A program made the position numbers and the translations under genes. Shown here one piece after another: positions 1 through 8,455 of a DNA stretch of 22,783 bases (its first letter is position 1; every line of letters starts with the position of its first letter). The stretch is from Pelargonium nanum (lineage: Eukaryota > Streptophyta > Magnoliopsida > Geraniales > Geraniaceae). The notes below the pieces were generated by a model, which did no database searches, was not told the DNA's origin, and saw only the letters and a list, made by a program, of their open reading frames with translations. The DNA is taken from the NCBI GenBank assembly GCA_036897485.1, contig JAYMTF010001536.1:1-22783 (forward strand), given 5' to 3'.

Positions 1-200
1 CCGACACTTACCGTGACTTACCGGAGGTGATGTAGAGTTAACAAACAAGCTCTTAATCATCCTTCTTCGTCCGACTCTCTTGCATTCCCGATTAATTGCT
101 TTATTTTTTATATGATATACAATTTTATGTTTTAAGTATCATAAGATGCATGTTTGTACTCATCGTTATAAGTTCAAGTCATTATGTGAGCCCCGTAAAG

Positions 201-209
201 TAAAATTTA
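201..209. repeat. Target-site duplication, left copy
   Basis: TAAAATTTA, repeated exactly at 657-665 on the other side of the foldback MITE. Confidence 0.8.
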
Positions 210-656
210 GGGGAAATTACAAATAATCACTATTAACTATTCACTTAAATCACATGACTCCTTTATTCTTTTTTTCAAATCAAATAACCACCACAACTAT
301 GTCTTGACCTTTCCATCAGTTAACTTTAACGAAAAAATGGTTTCTCTCATCATGTGCATAGCACATGACTTATTATTTTTTTATAATTCCTAAAATACCC
401 TCCACAATTCTATTTTTCTATTTTTTTATCACCAAGAACAAAATCAAGAACACCAAGAACAAATCTAAGAACAATTAACACAAGGCTAAAATGGGTATTA
501 TTAATAAAAATTGGTCAAAATTGGTCAAACCGTTAAAGTTAACTGATGGGAAGGTCAGGACATAGTTGTGGTGGTTGTTTGATCTGAAAAAAAAAAAGAA
601 TAAGGGAGTCATGTGATTTTAGTGAATTGTTAATAGTGATCATCTGCATTTTCTCC
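210..656. mobile_element. Foldback MITE, Mutator-like, 9-bp target duplication
   Basis: The two ends are long inverted copies of each other: arm 210-330 matches the reverse complement of 532-656 almost throughout, including a shared TGATC/TAATC-ACTATTAAC block near each tip and a shared block CCACCACAACTATGTC deeper in. The element is flanked by an identical 9-bp direct repeat, TAAAATTTA, at 201-209 and 657-665. About 447 bp with arms over 120 bp and a 9-bp duplication is typical of non-autonomous Mutator-type MITEs. The roughly 200-bp centre has no coding potential. Class assignment rests on structure, not on a family match. Confidence 0.85.
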
Positions 657-665
657 TAAAATTTA
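657..665. repeat. Target-site duplication, right copy
   Basis: Exact copy of 201-209, directly abutting the right inverted arm of the MITE. Confidence 0.8.
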
Positions 666-1790
666 ACATAGACTTGGTTTTCGCTAATTATTATCGAAGT
701 AAAAGAATATGAATAACTTGCGATCAACTTTTCAAATAACAGAGAATGTTTCAAAATGATGATCACCTAATTTATATTCGTTTAACGCCAAATTATTCAT
801 TTATTTCATTTTTGTTTCCTTAATACTTATAAATTGTTCAACTGAAATTAGTATTTTAAATCTTGGACTTCTTATTGTGTGAATCTTTCTCCAATATAAT
901 ATATTCACTCTGTATAACTTTAAAAATCATTAACGAAATTGTATAATTTGAAGTTATTGAATAATACTTTAATGTGTAATAACGTATGATCACTGTGGAG
1001 TATAAGAGTTGCACATGATAAGAGACATTGAAATTCGAGTTTTATATTATTTTATCATTTGTTCGCTAACTTTAATGTATTTTTTATGTTTTCAATATAC
1101 AATAATTAATATACAAATATTGAAAACTATTTCCAATGTTCATTAATTTGTGCATGTGGTGCACATATTAGATGAATGATTCAATATACAACCATAACAT
1201 AGTGTTAAGTTTGTTAAGACACATGTTTATATACAGAGATAGAACAAGAATTGTATGACAACAATTACCTTCACTATGACTTTAATTTTATATGTTTTTT
1301 GGGGTTAAATGATTCCCGATCCTTGGAGCTATTACAATTTTAGAGTTGATCTTTATTTAAGGTTTTTCGTTGTTTTAAACCATGACTGACACGTTTTTCT
1401 CATATTTATATGCACCCTTGTAACCTGCAATCACAAGTTGTCCACATACACTTCAGTTGTACCTCCCACCTCACGTGCCACGTCATCCTTGTTTGCCATG
1501 TCACTCACTTAACTCTCCCATATCAAAACGATGCGTTTTAATGCCCAACATCTATCCATTGTTCATTTTCAACAACACCTAAATCACTCTCTCCCATTCT
1601 ACGCTCAATTTTCTTAACATCATCTGAACTTTGTAATTTTCTTTACTTGACATAATTTGAGCCCCTAATTATCTATTTTCTTATATGTTTTTTTTCAAAA
1701 TCATAAAAACAATGAACTTGAGACCTCAAGTTAAACTTAAACCACTCTTTACAAGTTGACCTAACGTTCGACGGTCTACGGCTTTAATTT

Positions 1791-1937
1791 TTTTTTTTCG
1801 GTTTATACCATGGGTTTCTTGAGCGGGCCCGCACACTCGCGGTTGGCACCTTTAAGCCGTTTTACCACACCCAGACTAATCCTCATTCGAGGTTTGTTCA
1901 CAGTTAAAGCCTTCACCTCTCCCCACGGCTGTGTTGG
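1791..1937 (-). mobile_element. tRNA-derived SINE, minus orientation
   Basis: Flanked by a near-identical 15-bp direct repeat (CTACGGCTTTAATTT at 1776-1790, CTATGGCTTTAATTT at 1938-1952). A T run opens the element on the plus strand, which is the A tail read on the minus strand. On the minus strand a CCTCGAATGAGG stretch resembles a Pol III B box and is followed by GATTAGTC and a CCCATGGTATAAACC-like 3' region, an arrangement seen in several eudicot SINE families. About 147 bp. The family name is not assigned. A chance direct repeat flanking an unrelated insertion is the main alternative. Confidence 0.6.
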
Positions 1938-2294
1938 CTATGGCTTTAATTTTCAATGACATTGAAGTAAGGATAAAACATCGAACGAACTATTCTAACA
2001 AAACCGAAATACAAATGGAATAATACTATATATATGTCTAAAATATTTGTATAAAGTGATTTGTCAATTAATAAGAGACGTCATATCTCAACTATTCTAA
2101 CGATGTTTTGGTCTCGTCAGAATATCTCTACTGTACCACTACTATGTCTTATAAATGAAGCGATATACCATAAAAAATTCGTTGGGAGCAATAATATCAT
2201 ATATGTCGGATTATTATTAGCTAATCATTAGTCCACTAATAGTCAATATTCATAGTAAAAATATCGTCGGTTACATTCTCCGAGAGAATATTCC

Positions 2295-2301
2295 TATAAA
2301 A
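2295..2301 (+). promoter_or_regulatory. Probable TATA box of the Mpv17 gene
   Basis: TATAAAA lies about 145 bp before the ATG at 2442. The leader that follows is pyrimidine-rich, with a TCTGTC microsatellite (about 2372-2391) and an AAACCCTAA telo-box-like motif near 2396. Position and context fit; transcription start not determined. Confidence 0.55.
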
Positions 2302-2441
2302 CCCCAAAATTTTCCGACCACCTCCACCATTTCTGTAACACAAAAATCAAAACTTTACTCTTAAACCCTACTCTGTCTCTGTCTCTGTCTGCTCCAAACC
2401 CTAACAGCCTCAACTACAGAGAGCTAGAGAGAGAGGCCAAT

Positions 2442-5080
2442 ATGAGTAGGGTCCTCCGAAACGCCACCGTTTCTGGCCTATTGAAGAAGAGCCACGCCGT
2501 CGGCGAACACTCCGGCAGCATCTTCAGGTCTCCGATCGTCAGGAACCAGACCCAGCCCCACGCCGCTTACTCCTCTCGGTTCCCCCAAATTTTCAGGAAA
2601 TTAAGGGACCATGAGCTCGCTCCTCCCTCGATGTCCTTCTCTTCTTCTTCGTCCTCCGCCGCCGCGTCGGTCACCAAGATCGGCTTCATTGGGTGGTATT
2701 TGGGGATGGTCAAGTCCAGGCCGATCCTTACCAAGAGCCTCACTTCCTCGCTTATCTACACTATCGCCGATTTGTCGTCTCAGGTAATTTGATTCTCTGC
2801 CTGTTTGGTCGCTGAGAAAAACGAGGAGGATTTGAGAAAATATGCTGGAAAATGTGTTTGATTGGCCATTTTTATCATATTTTTTTAACAAAATTATAAG
2901 TTTTCAAGTTCTGTATATGAATGTGCTTGTTTTTTACTTGTGTTTGTCAAGAAATGGAACATTTTGTTCACATTGGGAAGCTGCTTTTAGAAGCTCAAGA
3001 TATGTTTCTTTAGGTGTTATGTTGTGTGGAATGAGAGAAACAGAAACTCGGTCAAATAAGACGACACCTCGTTAAGTATTAGCATTTCCGTAGCGCCCTG
3101 TCTGATCCAAGAACGTTTAATGTTAGCGGAGTCTCAACCAAAGAGTTGGTTGCTGAGAGTCGCTGCACTAATGGATTAATGTATTGCGAATTTAGAAGCT
3201 TTATGCAACCATGCAAGTTTGTGGTTTCAGTAGAGCTAATTGGAAGGTGTATAGTATGTTTTTCCATTTGCTCTACATTACATGTTCCTCCATCCGTACC
3301 AAAATGAGTGTTCATTTTCCAATTTTGGGATGACATTTTTAGAGAAAGAGACTCATTTTGGGGCGGATGGAGTATAGTGGTTCTATTGGGTTTAAGATAG
3401 GTCGATAACTTGTCTTATCAATGAATAACAGGATTATGCTATTTTGCCTTGTATAGTTTCTTGCTTTTTCTGTTAGGGTTTAAGGAACTTGATAACTATC
3501 TCAATGCATTCAAACCAACTAAATTTTGAAGTTACCTACCTTGTTTCCTAATTAATGTGGCATTTTAAAGCATAATATATGATTGCCGCGCCTCTGAAAC
3601 TTAATCAGGTATCCCTTAATGCCTAATGTGACATGATTTCAAACAAGCAGGCCCTTTATTGAGATTTCTGAACATTACAGAATGAACTTGCTTTAAAATG
3701 GTTTGTTTCCTTCAAAAGCCGTACTAGTTCTTGGTGTGCCATACCATTCTTTAGTGTTAGGCTGTTAGCATGTTGACGGGTATTGTGATATATGGCTTTA
3801 GAAATTGCCCCAGCACTTTCAGGCTGAGAAATCAAACAACTCGTTGTTTAGGCTTCTGTCAGGCTGTTTTGCTATATAGATGATATACATATTTGACACT
3901 TGATACTTGTTCTGTGTTTACTGCATTGTTAGTTCAATGAGTTCTTCCACTTTCTGGCAGCAGAGTATGCTTGTATAACAATTTTCTGTTAACTTGTATG
4001 TAGCATTTCATGTGGCCTATGGGCTAATTTGACTTGTATTTTTTACATGGGGGTTTCATATTGAAATTATTCAGACAATAGTGCGATCGACTTCAAAAGA
4101 ACCAAAAGACTATGATTTAGTGAGGACGTCGCGCATGACTGGATATGGGATGCTAGTTCTAGGACCAAGTTTACATTTTTGGTTCAACTTCATGTCAAAA
4201 CTGTTTCCAAAGCAAGATATGGCTTCCACATTGAAGAAAATGTTCATGGGGCAGGCATTCTATGGACCCTTCATGACTGCTGTGTTCTTATCCTTGAATG
4301 CTGCTCTACAAGGTTCGTATTTTATTTCGGCATTGCACATTTTCTAGAATCACTGTTGCTTATCTTACTTATATGTGCTTTGGATTATAAGAAATTTTGT
4401 TATTGTTTATGACTGAAAAATGTACCATTAACAAGCTGTGTAATGCACTTGTTCTAGGAGCAAACCTGCATATTACTATTATTTCATAGAACAACTCTTA
4501 TATTACCCTGTTCAAGTCATATGTGCAGAACTGATGATCTCATGTTAATTTTAAGATTCATAAAAAGATTCTCGAACTCAGTTTTTTTCACACATTGTGT
4601 ACCATATATTCGTCATATTATCAGTTCATTTAACAATTTTTATTAACTTCTCCAATCTCAACTAATACCATAATTGCCTAGCACAGGTGAAAACGGTGCA
4701 GAAATAACTGCCCGGTTGAAGCGAGATTTGCTGCCAACAATGTTAAATGGCGTTATGTACTGGCCTATGTGTGATTTTATCACATTCAAATTCACCCCTG
4801 TCCATTTACAGGTATCTTTTTTCAGTTAAAAGCCCAAGAACTTTTGCTGCTACATATTATGAGTTTCTTGAACTTATTTTTTGACAAATTCACTCAAAAG
4901 GAGGAGTTTGTTGACTCTTTGCTCCTACATTGCAAGTTTCTTCAACCTGTTTTTCTTTTATCTCACCGGTGTTTCTCATTTTGACAGCCATTAGTGAGCA
5001 ACTCATTTTCATATCTATGGACCGTTTATATGACGTACATGGCGAGTTTAGAGAAAGCAGACCCTACAACATCCAGTTGA
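2442..5080 (+). CDS. Mpv17/PMP22 family membrane protein, 4 exons
   Basis: Exons 2442-2783, 4075-4312, 4687-4811 and 4988-5080 join in frame through GT-AG introns to give 265 aa. Residues 1-75 are Arg/Ser-rich and non-conserved, which suggests an organelle-targeting presequence, probably mitochondrial. The Mpv17/PMP22 core runs from about 76 (FIGWYLGMVKSRPILTKSL) to the end. It includes LGPSLHFWFNFMSKLFPKQD (143-162), GQAFYGPF in exon 2, and the family signature VMYWPMCDFITFKFTPVHLQ (216-235) followed by PLVSNSFSYLWTVYMTYMAS. Family members are four-helix inner-mitochondrial or peroxisomal membrane proteins linked to channel activity and stress tolerance; the exact substrate is unknown. Closest plant relatives from memory are the At2g14860/At4g33905 type. 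It is convergent with ADA1. Intron 1 (1,291 bp) carries a small MITE. The ATG at 2442 is the first in the leader. Confidence 0.94.
3284..3374. mobile_element. Short Stowaway-like MITE in Mpv17 intron 1
   Basis: The left end TCCTCCATCCGTACCAAAAT and the reverse complement of the right end (TACTCCATCCGCCCCAAAAT) match at nearly every base and resemble the Stowaway terminal consensus CTCCCTCCGTYCC. The element is only about 90 bp, so it may be internally shortened. The TA target duplication is clear only on the right, so the exact left edge is uncertain. Confidence 0.75.
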
Positions 5081-5634
5081 TCTACTTTACGCTTCAGAAA
5101 TGCTATCATCTGCTGATTTTCTCGTTTAATTGTTTGTTGAACTATGTAATCAAAGAGGGTTCTGTAAGTAGGAGGTCAATTCTGTTGACATTTGTTTATC
5201 AACAACAGCTAGTTTAGGGTCTCTCCTACTTTCCCATTTTGTTTGTAACATTTACCAGATGAAAAGTGAAATGAAAAAGAAAGTTGAAACATTTCCATTG
5301 GCTCTCTTTTCCAGCTCAGTCTTTGATTGTAATCGAAGCGCAGAAAATTTGAAGTACAATTACATTGTTTTGTTACAATTCTATCAGGATTCAGCATCAA
5401 TAGATTCGAAAACGAGAATGCTTTATTTCTTGCATAATCAAAATGAAATGGTGTTTATAATCATAAAAACAATGCGATGGCTAATCATATCAATCTGCTT
5501 TACAGTTTATCGTACAAAAACATGTTCACCTCTGGCATCCCGATGCATCCTCCCCAATGGACTTGATCCGAAACTGCCTGCAAATGCTGATAAAACTATG
5601 AACTCGTATATGAGATCTCACTCTCCAGATTCGT
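5081..5634. other. Convergent 3' regions of Mpv17 and ADA1
   Basis: AT-rich sequence between the stop codons of the plus-strand Mpv17 gene (5080) and the minus-strand ADA1 gene (5635). It must hold the 3' UTRs of both genes. Open frames here have no recognisable protein similarity and are treated as chance. Poly(A) sites cannot be fixed from sequence alone. Confidence 0.6.
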
Positions 5635-6618
5635 TCATTCTTCGCAAGCATGCTGATGCTGGGAGATCTTCTCGAGTTGATTTGGCCAATCTTCGCCGAG
5701 AAGTTGAGGATTCATCTCCATGGCGACTCTAAAATCCAAAAACGATGTGCGAGCAGGTTTTGCTGATCTTTGCGTACACCTCCCAACTACAATCCCGTTC
5801 AGACCAGTAACGAACGTGCTATTTAACTGTTTCATATTCTCATTTCCACTCCGCGAGCCAGCTAAACTCAAACAGGGTTCGATCACCCTCCTCAGATACG
5901 CATCCAACCCGTTGTTCAACAGATTAACACAGTTCATGGAGACACTAATGCCCTCCATTTCCAGCTTTTGCTCCAAACGGTTTCTCAACGTTCTTGTATC
6001 CGGTAGCTCACCACTGTTTCGACAGGTCACGATGTTGTCATTGTTACAGACGGGTATGTTGGAGAGAGCTTTACGAGCTCCACGCACGTAAATACCAAGA
6101 GGAGCAGTGACGGGACTTCTACTTTGAACACTGGGGCTTCCAGCCACTTGCTCGACTTCTTCGCCTTCCTCAACCGATGCAGCAACTTCAATTGGGGGTC
6201 TGCTGCCAAGAGAAAGCAACTCAGTCGGACTTTCTTGCCCTTCTGCCTCGTAAACCGATCCCTCAAACTTGCGGTCCCTATTGACTGGAGAACTAACTTT
6301 TCGAGGGAATGCATCCCCACAATGCCTGTTTGTAACTCTGACGCCCGATTTGTAACTACCTTTCAAAAGCGGGACTTTTGTGAGGCAAGCATTCTTCACA
6401 ATAGATCTAATAAACCGATTATGAACTGGAATGTTTTCTTTCCCGACTGTCCTAAAACAAAGCTTATCGAACTCACACTTGCTTATCTTGAAAGTAAACA
6501 ATCTACTTAGGTGATCAAAATACTTTTCGGCTCTACAATGCCCAATCTTGCGAATAATTGTAGCTTTCAGCTTCAATGTGTCGATGTGGGCAGAATTTTG
6601 ATCCGACACCATTTTCAT
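5635..6618 (-). CDS. ADA1: SAGA coactivator subunit ADA1 (Hfi1/TADA1 family)
   Basis: One coding exon, 327 aa, starting at the first ATG of the frame (6618). An in-frame stop lies just upstream beyond a GTG, so the frame cannot begin much earlier. The N-terminal block has the ADA1/Hfi1 pattern: HIDTLKLK near 11, KYFDHLSRL near 32, then CEFDKLCF (48-55) and VGKENIPVHNRFIRSIVKNA (58-77). A low-complexity acidic middle follows. Residues about 205-256 (RTLRNRLEQKLEMEGISVSM to AYLRRVIEPC) match the C-terminal histone-fold-like segment, and a tail near 292-318 reads FLDFRVAMEMNPQLLGEDWP. ADA1 is a structural subunit of the SAGA histone-acetyltransferase complex in the nucleus. It is read convergently with Mpv17. 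Identification is from remembered family motifs, with no search. Confidence 0.85.
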   Translation of the reverse strand: MKMVSDQNSAHIDTLKLKATIIRKIGHCRAEKYFDHLSRLFTFKISKCEFDKLCFRTVGKENIPVHNRFIRSIVKNACLTKVPLLKGSYKSGVRVTNRHCGDAFPRKVSSPVNRDRKFEGSVYEAEGQESPTELLSLGSRPPIEVAASVEEGEEVEQVAGSPSVQSRSPVTAPLGIYVRGARKALSNIPVCNNDNIVTCRNSGELPDTRTLRNRLEQKLEMEGISVSMNCVNLLNNGLDAYLRRVIEPCLSLAGSRSGNENMKQLNSTFVTGLNGIVVGRCTQRSAKPARTSFLDFRVAMEMNPQLLGEDWPNQLEKISQHQHACEE

Positions 6619-6644
6619 TCCCAAATCCCTCAAATTCACTCAAA

Positions 6645-7204
6645 CTGAGTCCCCATCCAAACAAAAATCCCAGATGATGAAACACACCAAAATCGAACCG
6701 AAACCCAGAAACCCTAATCCTAAACCACAATTCCCATCTTTGTAGTCACCACAATTGCATCAAAAACTGCAAATGCAAACAAAAATGAACAGAACCCATA
6801 TCCAAATTCAGCTCAAAACATAGATGTAACTACTAGCAGACAATCAATCAAACTCTAATCCAAAACCACAATACCCATCTCCATAGTCACCACAATTGCA
6901 TCAAAAACTGCAAATTTAAACCAAAATGAACAAAACCCATATCCAAATTCAGCTCAAAACATAGACGTAATTACTAGTTAACAACAATCAAGCATAATTA
7001 CAAACTGAAAGTTGATTACGACAAAAAATGGGCACAAAAAACACAGATTATGAGCAAATAAAAAACTGCAACAAAAAGCGAACAGATATGAGAGATTGGA
7101 GCAGAGATTTTGAGAAACAACAAAGACCCAATTGGTATTTTGATAAGAACAGTAAACCCAGAAAACTAATTGTGAATTGAACAATTGTAGATTGAGATAC
7201 AAAC
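6645..7204 (-). other. Predicted 5' UTR intron of ADA1
   Basis: On the minus strand a donor TCTCAG/GTTTGT lies at 7205/7204 and a pyrimidine-rich acceptor GGGGACTCAG ends at 6645, 27 bp before the ATG. The 560-bp interval has no coding content and is nearly pure AT-rich sequence with a 141-bp tandem duplication. The leader exon would be about 7205-7260. Splice sites are inferred from consensus only. Confidence 0.6.
6710..6991. repeat. 141-bp tandem duplication in the ADA1 leader intron
   Basis: 6710-6850 and 6851-6991 are two head-to-tail copies with constant offset. The block GTCACCACAATTGCATCAAA starts at 6745 and again at 6886, and CCATATCCAAATTCAGCTCA also recurs 141 bp apart. The copies differ at scattered bases (roughly 85-90% alike by eye), so the duplication is recent but not new. 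Confidence 0.93.
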
Positions 7205-7306
7205 CTGAGATTCGAGACTGCCGCGAGCTTCAGCTTTTGCCCCAAATTCCAATATTGAATAAATAAATTAATTGAAGAATTAAAAGAAGAAAAAAACGGC
7301 ATAAAT

Positions 7307-7313
7307 TAAAAAA
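7307..7313 (-). terminator. Pol III terminator of tRNA-Val
   Basis: Seven consecutive A on the plus strand (T7 on the minus strand) begin 8 bases past the 3' end of the tRNA, the usual Pol III stop signal. It falls before the predicted ADA1 leader exon, so the two transcripts need not overlap. Confidence 0.8.
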
Positions 7314-7321
7314 ATTCAGAT

Positions 7322-7395
7322 TGGCTTCGCCCGGGTTCGAACCGGAGACCTTCAGTGTGTTAGACTGACGTGATAACCAACTACACCACGAAACC
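7322..7395 (-). tRNA. tRNA-Val (anticodon AAC)
   Basis: 74 nt, intronless. The acceptor arm GGTTTCG (7395-7389) pairs with CGAAGCC (7329-7323), and A at 7322 is the discriminator. The D arm carries TGGTGTAGTTGGTTATCA (A box). The anticodon arm TCAGT-CTAACAC-ACTGA gives AAC. The T arm is CCGGTTCGAACCCGG with a perfect B box. CCA is not encoded, as expected for a nuclear gene. It decodes GTT, and GTC by A34 modification to inosine. All stems pair, so it looks functional. It lies on the same strand as, and about 60-130 bp upstream of, the predicted ADA1 leader exon. Confidence 0.98.
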
Positions 7396-8455
7396 ATATT
7401 GACATTAATCAGTTTGTTTAAATATTTAATTATAGTTTCAATTTTCTCTAGCTAACAGAAATGTTATTGTGTGTTCATTTACATATATGTTGCTCATTTC
7501 GTCCCGAAATAACTTAAAGATCATTTATTTTTCACTCTCACATATGACTCCAAATTTAATATATTGAAATACTATCATTTGATACACGTCAAAACTTTTC
7601 CCGGTAGTGAGTTTTCGGATTGTACAGATACGACAAATTTTTTGAGATATTGTCTCAATGTTACTAGCCAAAACTTCTGCCAATAAACACAAGCTCAAAC
7701 TCAAAACATCTTCGTTATGTAATTGGGCTTGTTTGAGAGATTTGCATACCTCCTGCACGCCTGTATGTCTAGATATTCAAGCTCGTCGATATTTGAATAT
7801 TGGAGATATCAATTTCTCGCTACAGACGTTAAAGTTGTACTCTAATAGAAATTTTAGCCACATAAATTTGGTGGCTCCTGCCCATCTCCCAACAACTCAT
7901 GTGAAAAATCCAATTACATATTTGCCCTCACTTTTGCTCTGATTGATAACTAAAATAACCTCAAATCAAATCACATCACATCTCCCATTGTTTTGCTTGC
8001 CTTGAATTTATTTATTTTTCGTTCAGTGAATAATAAATAACACAGTACGGTCGACTCATACTAGATATGGGTTGACCTCTAGTTTAAATAGGTCTTGCTA
8101 GTATGATTTGAGAGAAACTTTCATGTACTTGGGTCTTTACCAATCAAGAAACCAACAAGATGCTGGATACCAAAATTCTATGATCCTAGAAACCATATAT
8201 GAGGATGAGAAAGTGTCATAATAATTATCCTTTGATTTTCACATTCAAATATGCATCCATAACACATACAAAAGTGGCAAAGTTTCACTCATTGTATTCT
8301 TTGGAAAAACTAGACCATCACTTGCACAGTACTAATGAATAGAATGCAACTTATTAAGCGACAAGTACACGAATGAAATTGTAAACTTTAAGTTACAGAA
8401 TCATATACAGCGTATGGAGATTTAACGAACATGTGAAAGCTAACAATACACATCA
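7396..8455. other. Intergenic DNA between tRNA-Val and PUT5
   Basis: About 1 kb of AT-rich sequence upstream of the tRNA and downstream of the PUT5 stop. The part nearest 8455 must contain the PUT5 3' UTR. The small open frames near 7525-7942 show no protein-family pattern. I see no repeat structure or RNA gene. Confidence 0.6.

Larger units (their letters stand above)
1..2290. other. Intergenic DNA upstream of the Mpv17 gene
   Basis: AT-rich sequence with no reading frame I can assign to a protein. Two transposable elements are recognisable and listed separately: a foldback MITE at 210-656 and a SINE at 1791-1937. The stretch about 1300-1560 (rich in CACGTG- and CCACGTCA-like motifs) looks like one arm of a degenerate element, but I found no partner arm. 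Nothing else is supported. Confidence 0.6.

Noticed and set aside
1300-1560. Possible MITE arm with CACGTGCCACGTCATCC
   Set aside because: Only one arm is seen and no target duplication; too weak to call an element.
5259-5732. 157-codon plus-strand open frame
   Set aside because: Lies across the Mpv17 3' region and the antisense of the ADA1 C-terminus; composition shows no protein family or conserved motif.
6027-6510. Open frames of 97 and 128 codons over the ADA1 coding exon
   Set aside because: One is the other minus-strand frame and one is antisense; the ADA1 frame has recognisable conserved blocks, these do not.
6619-6639. GTG as an earlier start for ADA1
   Set aside because: Non-ATG start with a stop immediately upstream and close to the predicted splice acceptor; the first ATG at 6618 fits the family N-terminus.
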